From: Anaerolineae bacterium
GTDB taxonomy: Bacteria > Chloroflexota > Anaerolineae > 4572-78 > NAK82
Length of the DNA stretch: 5,670 bases
NCBI GenBank assembly: GCA_030598425.1
Contig: JAUVPY010000209.1
Coordinates: 1-5,670, forward strand
Reading direction: 5' to 3'
The notes under the pieces: model-generated
What the model was told of the DNA's origin: nothing
What the model saw: the letters and a program-made list of their open reading frames with translations, nothing else
Databases searched by the model: none
In this document: positions 1 to 5,670 of the stretch, piece by piece
How the letters are laid out: the number at the start of each line of letters is the position of its first letter
Position numbering within the stretch: the first letter of the stretch is position 1
Program-made: the position numbers and the translations under genes

Positions 1-1011
1 ATCGGCGATGTGGTGGCCGTCATTGTCTACAATGGGCATGTGTTCAGTTCCCCCAACCTGGCGATGACGGGGGATGACCCCAACTATTACGTGACGTATC
101 CAACCACCACGACGGTGGCTAGCGACGTCTTAACCTATACGCTCACTCTTGAAGCCGAAAATGGGTTCCAGTCAGCAGTCGGGGGCATAACCATGGACGT
201 TGATGGTTTGGAAGGCTTTGCCGGCTGGAGTATCTCGGATATCTCACCCAAGTTAGGATTTGCCCCTTTCCCGGATCAAGTAACGCTCACCCTGGTGGTC
301 ACCCCCGAGATTACCACCGTCGTCACGACGACCCAGGTCGTCACCGGCACCCGAATGTTTTACGTTTCGGCTATTGATGACAAGGAGGGCGGCACACACA
401 TCCGCCGCTACTGGGCTGGCATTGCCAGCATCGGCGATGAGGTTGGTGGCGTTCAGCGTGACTTGCCTGCGGTTACCTGCACTCCGACGAACTCCGATCA
501 GAACTATCCGTTCCTCAGTGTAATCAAGGGCCAGCAAGCCAAGTACCAGATTGACCTGGACGTTTGGGAAGTTGCCAGTGATCAAGATGTGACTGTGACG
601 TCTGGTCTCCAGCCAACTGGCTTCGAGTGGGTTAATACGCCGCCGTGGACCAGGACAGCAAAATGGAACAAGCATCCGGGAGCCTCTCAACAAATTGGCC
701 TAAAGATCAACGACGATGCTGCTACCAGCGCAGAACCCCACGAGATACTGCTTACCGCCTCGGCGAATGGCATGAGCCAGACCTGCACCCTGTACGTTAT
801 CGTCGAAGAGGCAGGCGCGACGGTCAAGGAGTATGTCGAAATCCTGGGCTATGCCGCGCTGGAGATAACCGGCTTCTACAACAGCCAGAATCCAGTGACC
901 CCTGGGCAACCGGCCAACGCAGTCCGTGGACGCATCGTCTCGAAATTGTGGCGTCATCCCAGTGAACTGTTTTACGGGTTGCGCGCGCGGCTGATCCCCT
1001 GGGATCACTAG
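1..1011 (+). CDS. TadG-like surface/secreted protein with two Ig-like modules, 5'-truncated by window edge
   Basis: Frame 1 is open from the first base to the TAG at 1009-1011, so this is the last 336 codons of a longer gene. The GTG at base 10 is probably internal, because the frame is open upstream and no Shine-Dalgarno sequence can be seen. Seen: a Thr/Val-rich, beta-strand-like protein with no membrane helix in this part. Residues about 25-125 (codon 1 at base 1) look like an Ig-like or NEW3-type module with two Thr-rich strands; about 165-270 look like a second module. The only two cysteines, C160 and C262, bracket the second module and could form a disulfide. The last 60 residues (GYAALEITGF, then N and GRIV) resemble the C-terminus of TadG-related pilus proteins, where a glycine-aromatic strand and an N-x-(x)-GR-type ending are common. 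Inference: an exported, membrane-anchored or surface Tad protein whose N-terminal anchor lies upstream. The position just before cpaB supports this. It could instead be an unrelated Ig-like adhesin. Similarity is weak, so the family call is moderate. Confidence 0.6.
   Translation: MGDVVAVIVYNGHVFSSPNLAMTGDDPNYYVTYPTTTTVASDVLTYTLTLEAENGFQSAVGGITMDVDGLEGFAGWSISDISPKLGFAPFPDQVTLTLVVTPEITTVVTTTQVVTGTRMFYVSAIDDKEGGTHIRRYWAGIASIGDEVGGVQRDLPAVTCTPTNSDQNYPFLSVIKGQQAKYQIDLDVWEVASDQDVTVTSGLQPTGFEWVNTPPWTRTAKWNKHPGASQQIGLKINDDAATSAEPHEILLTASANGMSQTCTLYVIVEEAGATVKEYVEILGYAALEITGFYNSQNPVTPGQPANAVRGRIVSKLWRHPSELFYGLRARLIPWDH
992..1007. repeat. Perfect inverted repeat at the 3' end of the TadG-like gene
   Basis: TGATCCC at 992-998 and GGGATCA at 1001-1007 are exact reverse complements around a two-base centre; as RNA this would be a 6-bp stem with a CCUG tetraloop. 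It lies in the last codons of the gene and ends just before the TAG. No T-run follows, so it does not qualify as an intrinsic terminator. It could slow 3' exonucleases or be chance. Confidence 0.4.
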
Positions 1012-1071
1012 AGAAATCTCGTGCTCAAGCAAAGTCTTAGAAGCGTAGCATTCTCATTTCCGACCTGAGAT

Positions 1072-1076
1072 GGAGG
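1072..1076 (+). promoter_or_regulatory. Shine-Dalgarno sequence of cpaB
   Basis: GGAGG begins a purine stretch (GGAGGGGG at 1072-1079) ten bases before the ATG at 1087. The spacer holds most of a five-G run and six of the seven As of an A-run whose last A is the first base of the start codon. It is the strongest ribosome binding site in the window and fixes the cpaB start. No clear -35/-10 pair was seen in the 75-base gap, so a separate promoter is not supported. Confidence 0.8.
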
Positions 1077-1086
1077 GGGTAAAAAA

Positions 1087-1920
1087 ATGAAACGACGACG
1101 TGGTATTCTTTGGCTTTTGGCCGGCTTGGTGCTGGCGCTCCTGGCGGCCGGGATCAGTTATTTCGCCTTTCAACAGGCAGTCGCCGAACGTGCCAGTGCG
1201 GTTGAGGAAGAACCATCTCAGACGGTAGTTGTCGTCAAACAACTGATCAACGAGCGAGCAGTGGTTCGACTGGCTGATATCAGTACCGAGGAGCGTCTTG
1301 TCGAAGAGGTGCCAAGCGGCGCTATCTTCAAAACAGACGATGCCGTCGGCCATATCGCCACCCGCCCCATACAGCCAGGCCAAGTCCTGCTGACGCAATA
1401 CCTGATCGAGAGTTTCTCTCCGACTGGTATTGAACCCTCTGACATCGTCACCGAAACAGTCAATTTTAACGAGGCACTGGGTGAAGATTTAGTGGCTCTT
1501 GCATTTCCTGTGACCGACAGACTTTCCCAAGAGGGGATTCTGTTGCCAGGTGATCACGTTGACTTGCTCTTCAGCACAGATGTGGTCGGCCAGCAGGAAG
1601 GGGCAGGAGGTAAGGTTTCGATTTATGCGATTCAAGACATCGAGATCCTCCAGGTCATCTATCAGCCACTGCCTGTCGAAGAGACTGATGAACAGGGGAC
1701 AGACGAGGTTGCGTCAGAATCACCCCTTGTACCCAAAACGCTTATCTTGGCAATGGAACCACAGGACGCGGTCGTTCTCAAATACGCCATCGACACCGAA
1801 AGCCCACTTGATCTGGTTTTGCGAGCCGGAGACAATGAACGTTTCTTCGATGTGGACTCTGTCCATATCAACACCATCTCCGAACGCTACCGTTTCACGG
1901 CTCCGAGGCCCTTACCCTAA
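1087..1920 (+). CDS. cpaB: Flp pilus assembly protein CpaB/RcpC (SAF domain)
   Basis: A 277-residue Tad pilus protein. An N-terminal signal-anchor (basic MKRRR, then a hydrophobic helix at about 7-28) places the rest outside the cytoplasmic membrane. Residues about 46-108 form a SAF domain: a TVVVVKQLI strand, then LADIS, VPSGAIF and the RPIQPGQVLL turn characteristic of CpaB. Residues about 134-270 match the RcpC/CpaB C-terminal domain, with VALAFPVTD, the LLPGDHVDLLFS core motif, and KTLILAMEPQDAVVLKYA near the end. An acidic, low-complexity loop at about 196-213 interrupts that domain. In diderm systems CpaB/RcpC works with the secretin; here no secretin gene lies between it and cpaE, so its partner is unclear. 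Length is usual for the family. The start is fixed by GGAGG ten bases upstream. It sits 75 bases after the TadG-like gene and 78-90 bases before cpaE, consistent with one operon but leaving room for separate control. Confidence 0.92.
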   Translation: MKRRRGILWLLAGLVLALLAAGISYFAFQQAVAERASAVEEEPSQTVVVVKQLINERAVVRLADISTEERLVEEVPSGAIFKTDDAVGHIATRPIQPGQVLLTQYLIESFSPTGIEPSDIVTETVNFNEALGEDLVALAFPVTDRLSQEGILLPGDHVDLLFSTDVVGQQEGAGGKVSIYAIQDIEILQVIYQPLPVEETDEQGTDEVASESPLVPKTLILAMEPQDAVVLKYAIDTESPLDLVLRAGDNERFFDVDSVHINTISERYRFTAPRPLP

Positions 1921-2000
1921 TCTGGATGTGTATCTCGCGTTCCTGGCTCGGGCTCGCTAGGCATTCTTACTCGGTAGACCTGGGATTAATCGCGACAAAT

Positions 2001-2006
2001 GGAGGA
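2001..2006 (+). promoter_or_regulatory. Shine-Dalgarno sequence that favours a GTG start for cpaE
   Basis: GGAGGA lies four bases (GGAGG five bases) before the GTG at 2011. Its first G is the last base of the in-frame ATG at 1999, which itself has no purine-rich sequence in the preceding 15 bases. The good site inside the first codons of the longer reading argues that translation begins at GTG 2011, giving 443 rather than 447 residues. Confidence 0.65.
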
Positions 2007-2010
2007 TAGT

Positions 2011-3342
2011 GTGGAAAGAGCAAATGAAACACCACTTAACATCTTGGTGATCGCCAGCCCAAACTCGAACACCGAAAGGATGCGAACCTCTTTGGAAGAG
2101 TGGAACTATGGACTGATCGGCATTGTTGGTTCGGTCGATCAAGCTGTGCAGATTATACAGGAAACGCAGGTGGACATCATTCTGGCCGATAGTTCGGCCC
2201 ACGGTGCGCTCGAAACCGAGTGGATTCAAGCTCTGACCATACGCTCCGTAGAGACCGTGGTGATCGTAATCGCTGCCAATTCGGAGATGGAGTTTGTCCA
2301 GCGGGCTATGCTCGCCGGTGCTCAGGGTTTCTTGGTGAACCCGTTCGACGTCACAGAGCTTCACAAGAGTATCCAGCAGGTGCACCAACTCTCGCTTCAA
2401 CGAAAGGCAACCCTTGCCGAAGCAACGGCAGTGCCTGACGCGACATCCACACCTCCCAGCAAAGCATATTCCACAGCAGTTTTTAGCCCTAAGGGGGGAA
2501 CCGGTGCTACCACACTCGCCGTCAACCTGGCCATCGCCTTAAAGGAACAAACAGGCTCACCTGTCCTTTTGGTAGATGCGGATCTGCGCACCGCTGACGT
2601 GGACATCTTCCTTAGTACCTTGAGTAAACACTCGATCTATAATCTATTAGACTTCGGAGCAAAAATAGACGAAGAGCTGTTGGAGCGAGTGGTGGCCAAG
2701 CATACCTCTGGCGTCTCGGTGCTTCGGGGTGAGCCTCAGTTGCAGTTTGACGTACCGGTTGAGCCTGGACAGATGAGCGACTTAATCGAAGGGTTGGGTT
2801 CCATTTGGGGAGGCTACATCGTTTTCAATACTAGTGACGGCTTGGATCGCTGGACGGTTGAAATCCTCGACAGCGCCGACACGGTACTGGTGGTGACCAC
2901 GCCTGAGCTCCCTGCGCTTCGCGCGACGCGAAATTTTTTGGAACTGGCCGATGCTGCCGCGGATCAAACCGGAAAGTGGCAACTGGTCATGAGTTCCTAC
3001 CAGGGCAAGAAGGTATTACCCATCGCCGACATCGAGGCTTCCATCCGCTATCCTGTGAAGGCAACTATCGCCGAAGACATCGCTGCAGTCTCAACTTCTA
3101 TCAATCGTGGGATACCCCTGGTGGTCTCTCATCGCAAGTCTCCTGTCGCCCAGGATGTCATAGCTCTGGCCAAAGAGCTAGCCCAGACCAGCCGAGAGAC
3201 TTCTCGGCCACAATCGGTTGGCGGCGAGCCATTCGTTGAAGGGAGATCTGGTCAACCAGAAGATCCAGATAAGCGTTCTTCCTTGCGGCACACCGTAGCT
3301 AACTCGTTTCGTCTTCCAGCGGGAGAAGGTAATGCGAACTAG
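2011..3342 (+). CDS. cpaE: Tad pilus localisation protein CpaE/TadZ, receiver-like plus atypical ParA/MinD-type domain
   Basis: Family role: places the Tad pilus machine in the cell, often at a pole, from the cytoplasmic side. The start is taken as GTG 2011; ATG 1999 is the alternative and adds four residues. Numbering here is from the GTG. Residues about 8-130 form a response-regulator fold (NILVIAS, DIILAD, AGAQGFLVNPFD). The aspartate in the phospho-acceptor position is present (D60), but the acidic pair after strand 1 is A15-S16, the strand 4 Thr/Ser is Ala (A88) and the strand 5 Lys is Asn (N110), so normal phosphorylation is unlikely. After a Pro/Thr/Ala linker (about 135-150), a MinD/ParA-like domain covers about 153-395. 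Its deviant Walker A reads KGGTGATT: the signature lysine K161 is kept, but the P-loop lysine is A166. VLLVDADLR (from V185) is the Walker A' strand. The Walker B strand reads YIVFN, with N273 where Asp is usual. The last 45 residues are polar and probably disordered. The stop lies 17 bases before tadB. CpaE/TadZ is well supported; ATPase activity is doubtful. Confidence 0.9.
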   Translation: MERANETPLNILVIASPNSNTERMRTSLEEWNYGLIGIVGSVDQAVQIIQETQVDIILADSSAHGALETEWIQALTIRSVETVVIVIAANSEMEFVQRAMLAGAQGFLVNPFDVTELHKSIQQVHQLSLQRKATLAEATAVPDATSTPPSKAYSTAVFSPKGGTGATTLAVNLAIALKEQTGSPVLLVDADLRTADVDIFLSTLSKHSIYNLLDFGAKIDEELLERVVAKHTSGVSVLRGEPQLQFDVPVEPGQMSDLIEGLGSIWGGYIVFNTSDGLDRWTVEILDSADTVLVVTTPELPALRATRNFLELADAAADQTGKWQLVMSSYQGKKVLPIADIEASIRYPVKATIAEDIAAVSTSINRGIPLVVSHRKSPVAQDVIALAKELAQTSRETSRPQSVGGEPFVEGRSGQPEDPDKRSSLRHTVANSFRLPAGEGNAN

Positions 3343-3359
3343 GTCGAGGTATTAGGTCG

Positions 3360-4319
3360 ATGAATCCTCTCGGTATTCTGGTTGCGGCCCTGGTGGGACT
3401 GGCCATAATGGCGATCTTTGCCGGTCTGCTGGCTGTGCTTTATCGGGAAAGTATAGCTGAGCGTTTGGAGGAGATCGTTCATACGGACGTTACCGACACC
3501 GGGGGCGCCAAGTATAGCAGCGTGCCCATGAGAAACCCCCTTAAACAGATAGATCGCCAACTCCTATCAAGAGGCCTGATGACGGGGATCACCGAGAATC
3601 TGTTGCAGGCAGACCTCAAATTGACGGCCACTGAGTATTTGCTGGTTGTGCTGGGTACCACGATACTGGGTGGTTTGATCGGGTTCGCCATTTCTCGACA
3701 ACCCATATCGGCCTTCGTCGCTGGCCTCCTCAGTTTCTTTGTGCCAGGAATCTTCGTGTCCTGGCGGCGGTCCAAACGCCGCCGTGAGTTCGCAGATCAG
3801 TTGGCGGGCGCGCTTGCCCAGGTAGCTGGTTCGCTGCGGGCCGGTCACGGTCTGGCTCAATCCTTGGATACCGTCGCCAGTCAAATGCCGTCACCGGCTG
3901 GCGATGAGTTCTTGCGTGTGGTGCGCGAAATCCAGCTAGGACAACCCCTGACTTTGGCGCTGGGGCATATGGTCGAGCGGGTGAAAAACGATGATCTTGT
4001 TATGGTTGTCGCCTCGATCAACATCAACCGGCAGATAGGTGGTAATCTAGGTGACATACTGGAGACCACCGCCGAGACCATTCGCGAGCGCGTGCGCATC
4101 AAGCGGGAGATTCAAGTGCTGACCGCCCAACAGAGGATTTCGGGATATGTTTTGGTGGTATTGCCCGTCGCCCTGGCTGCGATTCTGATGATCATCAACC
4201 CCAGCTATCAGATGCGACTCTTTACACCCGGCCCGACATTGTGCATTCCCATTGGTGCTGGGCTGGGAATAGTGGTTGGCTTCCTTATCATGCGGCGTAT
4301 CGTTGACATTGAAGTGTAA
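3360..4319 (+). CDS. tadB: Tad pilus inner-membrane platform protein TadB
   Basis: A 319-residue polytopic membrane protein of the T2SSF/GspF superfamily; in Tad pili it pairs with TadC to form the platform on which the motor ATPase acts. Predicted membrane segments: about 4-27, 92-112, 116-134, 261-280 and 292-311. The cytoplasmic T2SSF domain covers about 143-260: FADQLAGALAQVAGSLRAGH, then LAQSLDTVA, a REIQLGQPLTLAL turn, the RQIGGNLGDILETTAETIRER motif and the basic IKREIQVLTAQQRISG run into the fourth helix. This motif order is typical of TadB rather than TadC. Length is as expected. The ATG at 3360 has GAGGT (3346-3350) nine bases upstream and follows cpaE by 17 bases, indicating co-transcription and possibly coupled translation. 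In most Tad loci cpaF/tadA comes just before tadB; here cpaE does. No missing key residues or frame damage seen. Confidence 0.94.
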   Translation: MNPLGILVAALVGLAIMAIFAGLLAVLYRESIAERLEEIVHTDVTDTGGAKYSSVPMRNPLKQIDRQLLSRGLMTGITENLLQADLKLTATEYLLVVLGTTILGGLIGFAISRQPISAFVAGLLSFFVPGIFVSWRRSKRRREFADQLAGALAQVAGSLRAGHGLAQSLDTVASQMPSPAGDEFLRVVREIQLGQPLTLALGHMVERVKNDDLVMVVASININRQIGGNLGDILETTAETIRERVRIKREIQVLTAQQRISGYVLVVLPVALAAILMIINPSYQMRLFTPGPTLCIPIGAGLGIVVGFLIMRRIVDIEV

Positions 4320-4349
4320 TACCCTTGTGAGTACCTCAGGAGATCTGGT

Positions 4350-5291
4350 ATGCTGGCAGGCGCCCAAGTTATAATAAGTCTGGTCGTAGGGTTGAGTGTC
4401 CTGGCTCTGGTTACCGGAGTGCGCGCCGTGGTGGCTCGTGGCGAACCGGTGGATCACCTACAACAATTTATGGATACAAGCTCGGGAGCTTCGCTGACCT
4501 TGCGTGAGCTTGAAATGCGGGCGTCTTTCTATCAGCGGGTTTTGAGACCCCTATTTGCTATCTTACTGCAAAGGCTGGGGCGCCTGGCTCCTCAAAGGAA
4601 CATCGAGGAGTTGCAGCGGAAACTCGAAACGGCGGGGTTGCTGGCAAGATTTAGCGTGGTGGATTTCCTTGGGCTAAAAATCCTGTGTGGCGTCTTCCTG
4701 GGGGCGGTTGGCGCTGCCTTGATCTTTCTCTCTAAGTCGCCATCCCTGATCATGGTTGGTGGACTGGGTATTCTGATCGGGATTCTGGGCTCTATGCTGC
4801 CCAACCTTTGGCTAAGGACGCGGATCAGGAGTCGCCAAAGAGAGATTCTCAAGTCAATGCCCGACGCGCTGGATATGATGTCAATTTGTGTCAACGCCGG
4901 ATTGGGACTGCAAGGGGCAATGCAGACGGTCTGTGAGAACTGGGACAACCCATTGGTAGACGAGTTCACTCGTGCGCTGGCCGAGATCAGGTTGGGCCGA
5001 GGCATGATGGAAGCCTTAGAAAGTATGGGACAAAGAACCGGCGTCAAAGAAGTGATGAGCTTTGTTCTGTCCCTTTCTATGGCATACAAACTTGGCGTTA
5101 GCCTCGCCAAGGTTCTGCCTATCCAGGCTGAACAGATGCGAATTACCCGTCGACAAAAGGCGGAGGAGACTGCCCGCGAGGCTGCCATTAAGATGCTCTT
5201 TCCATTGGTCTTCTTGGTCTTTCCGGCGATGTTCGCTGTGATCCTGGGGCCCGCGGTTCCCCAATTGATGGAGACGATGGGCGGGTTATAG
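4350..5291 (+). CDS. tadC: Tad pilus inner-membrane platform protein TadC
   Basis: A 313-residue partner and paralogue of TadB. Predicted membrane segments: about 4-28, 106-127, 131-152 and a C-terminal one at about 282-303. The T2SSF domain spans about 168-300: MPDALDMMSICVNAGLGLQG, then EFTRALAEIRLGRGMMEALE, MGQRTGVKEV, a LGVSLAKVLPIQAEQMRITR run and the RRQKAEETAREAAIKMLFPL stretch, ending in FPAMFAVILGPA. The AGLGL and FP..F...LGPA patterns are hallmarks of TadC. The ATG at 4350 has AGGAG (4338-4342) seven bases upstream. The 30-base gap to tadB indicates the same transcript. The TAG at 5289-5291 merges with the GGAAG that serves the next gene. Length and domain layout are ordinary; I see no anomaly. 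Confidence 0.94.
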   Translation: MLAGAQVIISLVVGLSVLALVTGVRAVVARGEPVDHLQQFMDTSSGASLTLRELEMRASFYQRVLRPLFAILLQRLGRLAPQRNIEELQRKLETAGLLARFSVVDFLGLKILCGVFLGAVGAALIFLSKSPSLIMVGGLGILIGILGSMLPNLWLRTRIRSRQREILKSMPDALDMMSICVNAGLGLQGAMQTVCENWDNPLVDEFTRALAEIRLGRGMMEALESMGQRTGVKEVMSFVLSLSMAYKLGVSLAKVLPIQAEQMRITRRQKAEETAREAAIKMLFPLVFLVFPAMFAVILGPAVPQLMETMGGL

Positions 5292-5302
5292 GAAGTAAGG
5301 CA

Positions 5303-5670
5303 ATGGCTTACGACGATTTTGAAGCTTCAACTGAGCTTCCTCCACTTCACGAGCATCCTGTTTACTCGCAGGGAATGGACCAAATAGCTACGGGGCGGTG
5401 GCAACAGGCGTTCCAATCACTGCAACTGTTGAAGGATATCTATCCTGATGACGCTGAAGTGAAGGACTTGCTTGAGCAGGTACAGATGCGTGCAGCCTTG
5501 GCTCATGTTCAACCCAGGCAAAGCTCAAGGATAACGAAACGTCCAAACATCCGCTTGGTAATAGCAGGTCTCCTGGGGGTAATTCTTGTTGCTCTGGCGG
5601 CCTACGTCGTTTACGCGCTATGGATCAACCCAGTCATCGTTGAGGAACTCCGCCTGCGCCAGATAACGAG
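5303..5670 (+). CDS. TPR-like N-terminus plus single membrane helix, unrecognised family, 3'-truncated
   Basis: An ATG at 5303 opens a frame that stays open to the window edge (122 full codons and two bases). GGAAG at 5291-5295, overlapping the tadC stop, lies seven bases upstream, and the gene starts 11 bases after tadC, so it is probably the next gene of the operon. Seen: an acidic N-terminal 20 residues; residues about 21-66 with a tetratricopeptide-like helix pair (ATGRWQQAF, then LQLLKDIYPDDAEVKDLLEQ, with the G-x-W-x-x-A and YPDD positions of a TPR); a basic stretch at about 71-84 (PRQSSRITKRPNIR); then a strong membrane helix at about 84-108. The positive-inside rule puts the TPR-like part in the cytoplasm and the unseen remainder outside. 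TadD, a TPR lipoprotein, often follows tadC in other Tad loci, but this has no N-terminal lipoprotein signal and the membrane helix follows the TPR, so I do not call it TadD. Function unknown; perhaps a Tad accessory membrane protein. Confidence 0.8.
   Translation, partial: MAYDDFEASTELPPLHEHPVYSQGMDQIATGRWQQAFQSLQLLKDIYPDDAEVKDLLEQVQMRAALAHVQPRQSSRITKRPNIRLVIAGLLGVILVALAAYVVYALWINPVIVEELRLRQIT

Noticed and set aside
10..12. GTG at base 10 as the real start of the first gene
   Set aside because: The frame is open to the window edge, no ribosome binding site is visible, and the product would lack the signal or anchor expected for this kind of protein.
992..1030. Possible intrinsic terminator after the TadG-like gene
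   Set aside because: The 992-1007 hairpin has no following T-run; the GAGA/TCTC at 1011-1020 has too small a loop to form a stem.
1550..1960. Overlapping + strand frame running from cpaB into the following gap
   Set aside because: It is out of frame with a well-supported CpaB and its translation is low in complexity (Ser/Arg-rich); no ribosome binding site was seen.
1921..1998. Possible promoter or small RNA in the cpaB-cpaE gap
   Set aside because: There is a GATTAAT near 1984-1990 and a tandem GGCTCG at 1945-1956, but no matching -35 box at proper spacing and no stable structure; nothing is supportable.
2485..2520. Possible frameshift at the six-G run in the CpaE P-loop (2493-2498)
   Set aside because: The frame continues correctly on both sides with family motifs before and after, so the run causes no frame break in this sequence.
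4592..5188. Long open frame on the minus strand (about 198 codons) inside tadC
   Set aside because: It lies wholly antisense to a clear TadC domain; its translation is Ser/Arg/Ile-rich without recognisable motifs, as expected of a shadow frame.
5303..5670. TadD assignment for the last gene
   Set aside because: Position after tadC and a TPR-like hairpin fit, but there is no N-terminal lipobox and the membrane helix follows the TPR instead of preceding it.

Overview
The window carries one strand-consistent block of six genes, all on the + strand, that reads as the inner-membrane and assembly half of a Tad (tight adherence / Flp-type) pilus locus. The two end genes run off the window. Visible order: a secreted or surface protein with a TadG-like C-terminus (3' part only), CpaB/RcpC (SAF-domain protein), CpaE/TadZ (receiver-like plus ParA/MinD-like), TadB, TadC, and the 5' part of a small TPR-plus-membrane-helix protein of unrecognised family. 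No RNA gene, insertion sequence, CRISPR array or convincing promoter or terminator was found.

Organism: composition is moderate in GC (a little above half by eye). The gene set (Tad genes with no secretin gene between cpaB and cpaE, a divergent CpaE with an N-terminal receiver-like domain, a TadG-like protein with Ig-like modules) is most reminiscent of Chloroflexota such as Anaerolineae-like lineages. This is inference from gene content and general similarity; no taxonomic marker is present.

Layout: 1-1011 TadG-like 3' part; 1012-1086 short gap with a strong Shine-Dalgarno sequence; 1087-1920 cpaB; 1921-1998/2010 gap; 2011 (or 1999)-3342 cpaE/tadZ; 17-base gap; 3360-4319 tadB; 30-base gap; 4350-5291 tadC; 11-base gap; 5303 to the window end, TPR/membrane protein. 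The small gaps from cpaE onward suggest a single transcript.

How the parts fit: in known Tad systems TadB and TadC form the inner-membrane platform, TadZ/CpaE places the machine in the cell, CpaB is a periplasmic or extracytoplasmic periphery protein, and TadE/F/G are pseudopilin-like or surface-associated. The motor ATPase CpaF/TadA, which commonly lies between cpaE and tadB, is absent at that position, and no secretin gene is seen. Together with a CpaE that has lost the canonical P-loop lysine and apparently the Walker B aspartate, these are the main points worth checking. I see no sign of an entirely new system; the least described parts are the Ig-like/TadG-like protein and the TPR/membrane protein at the two ends.
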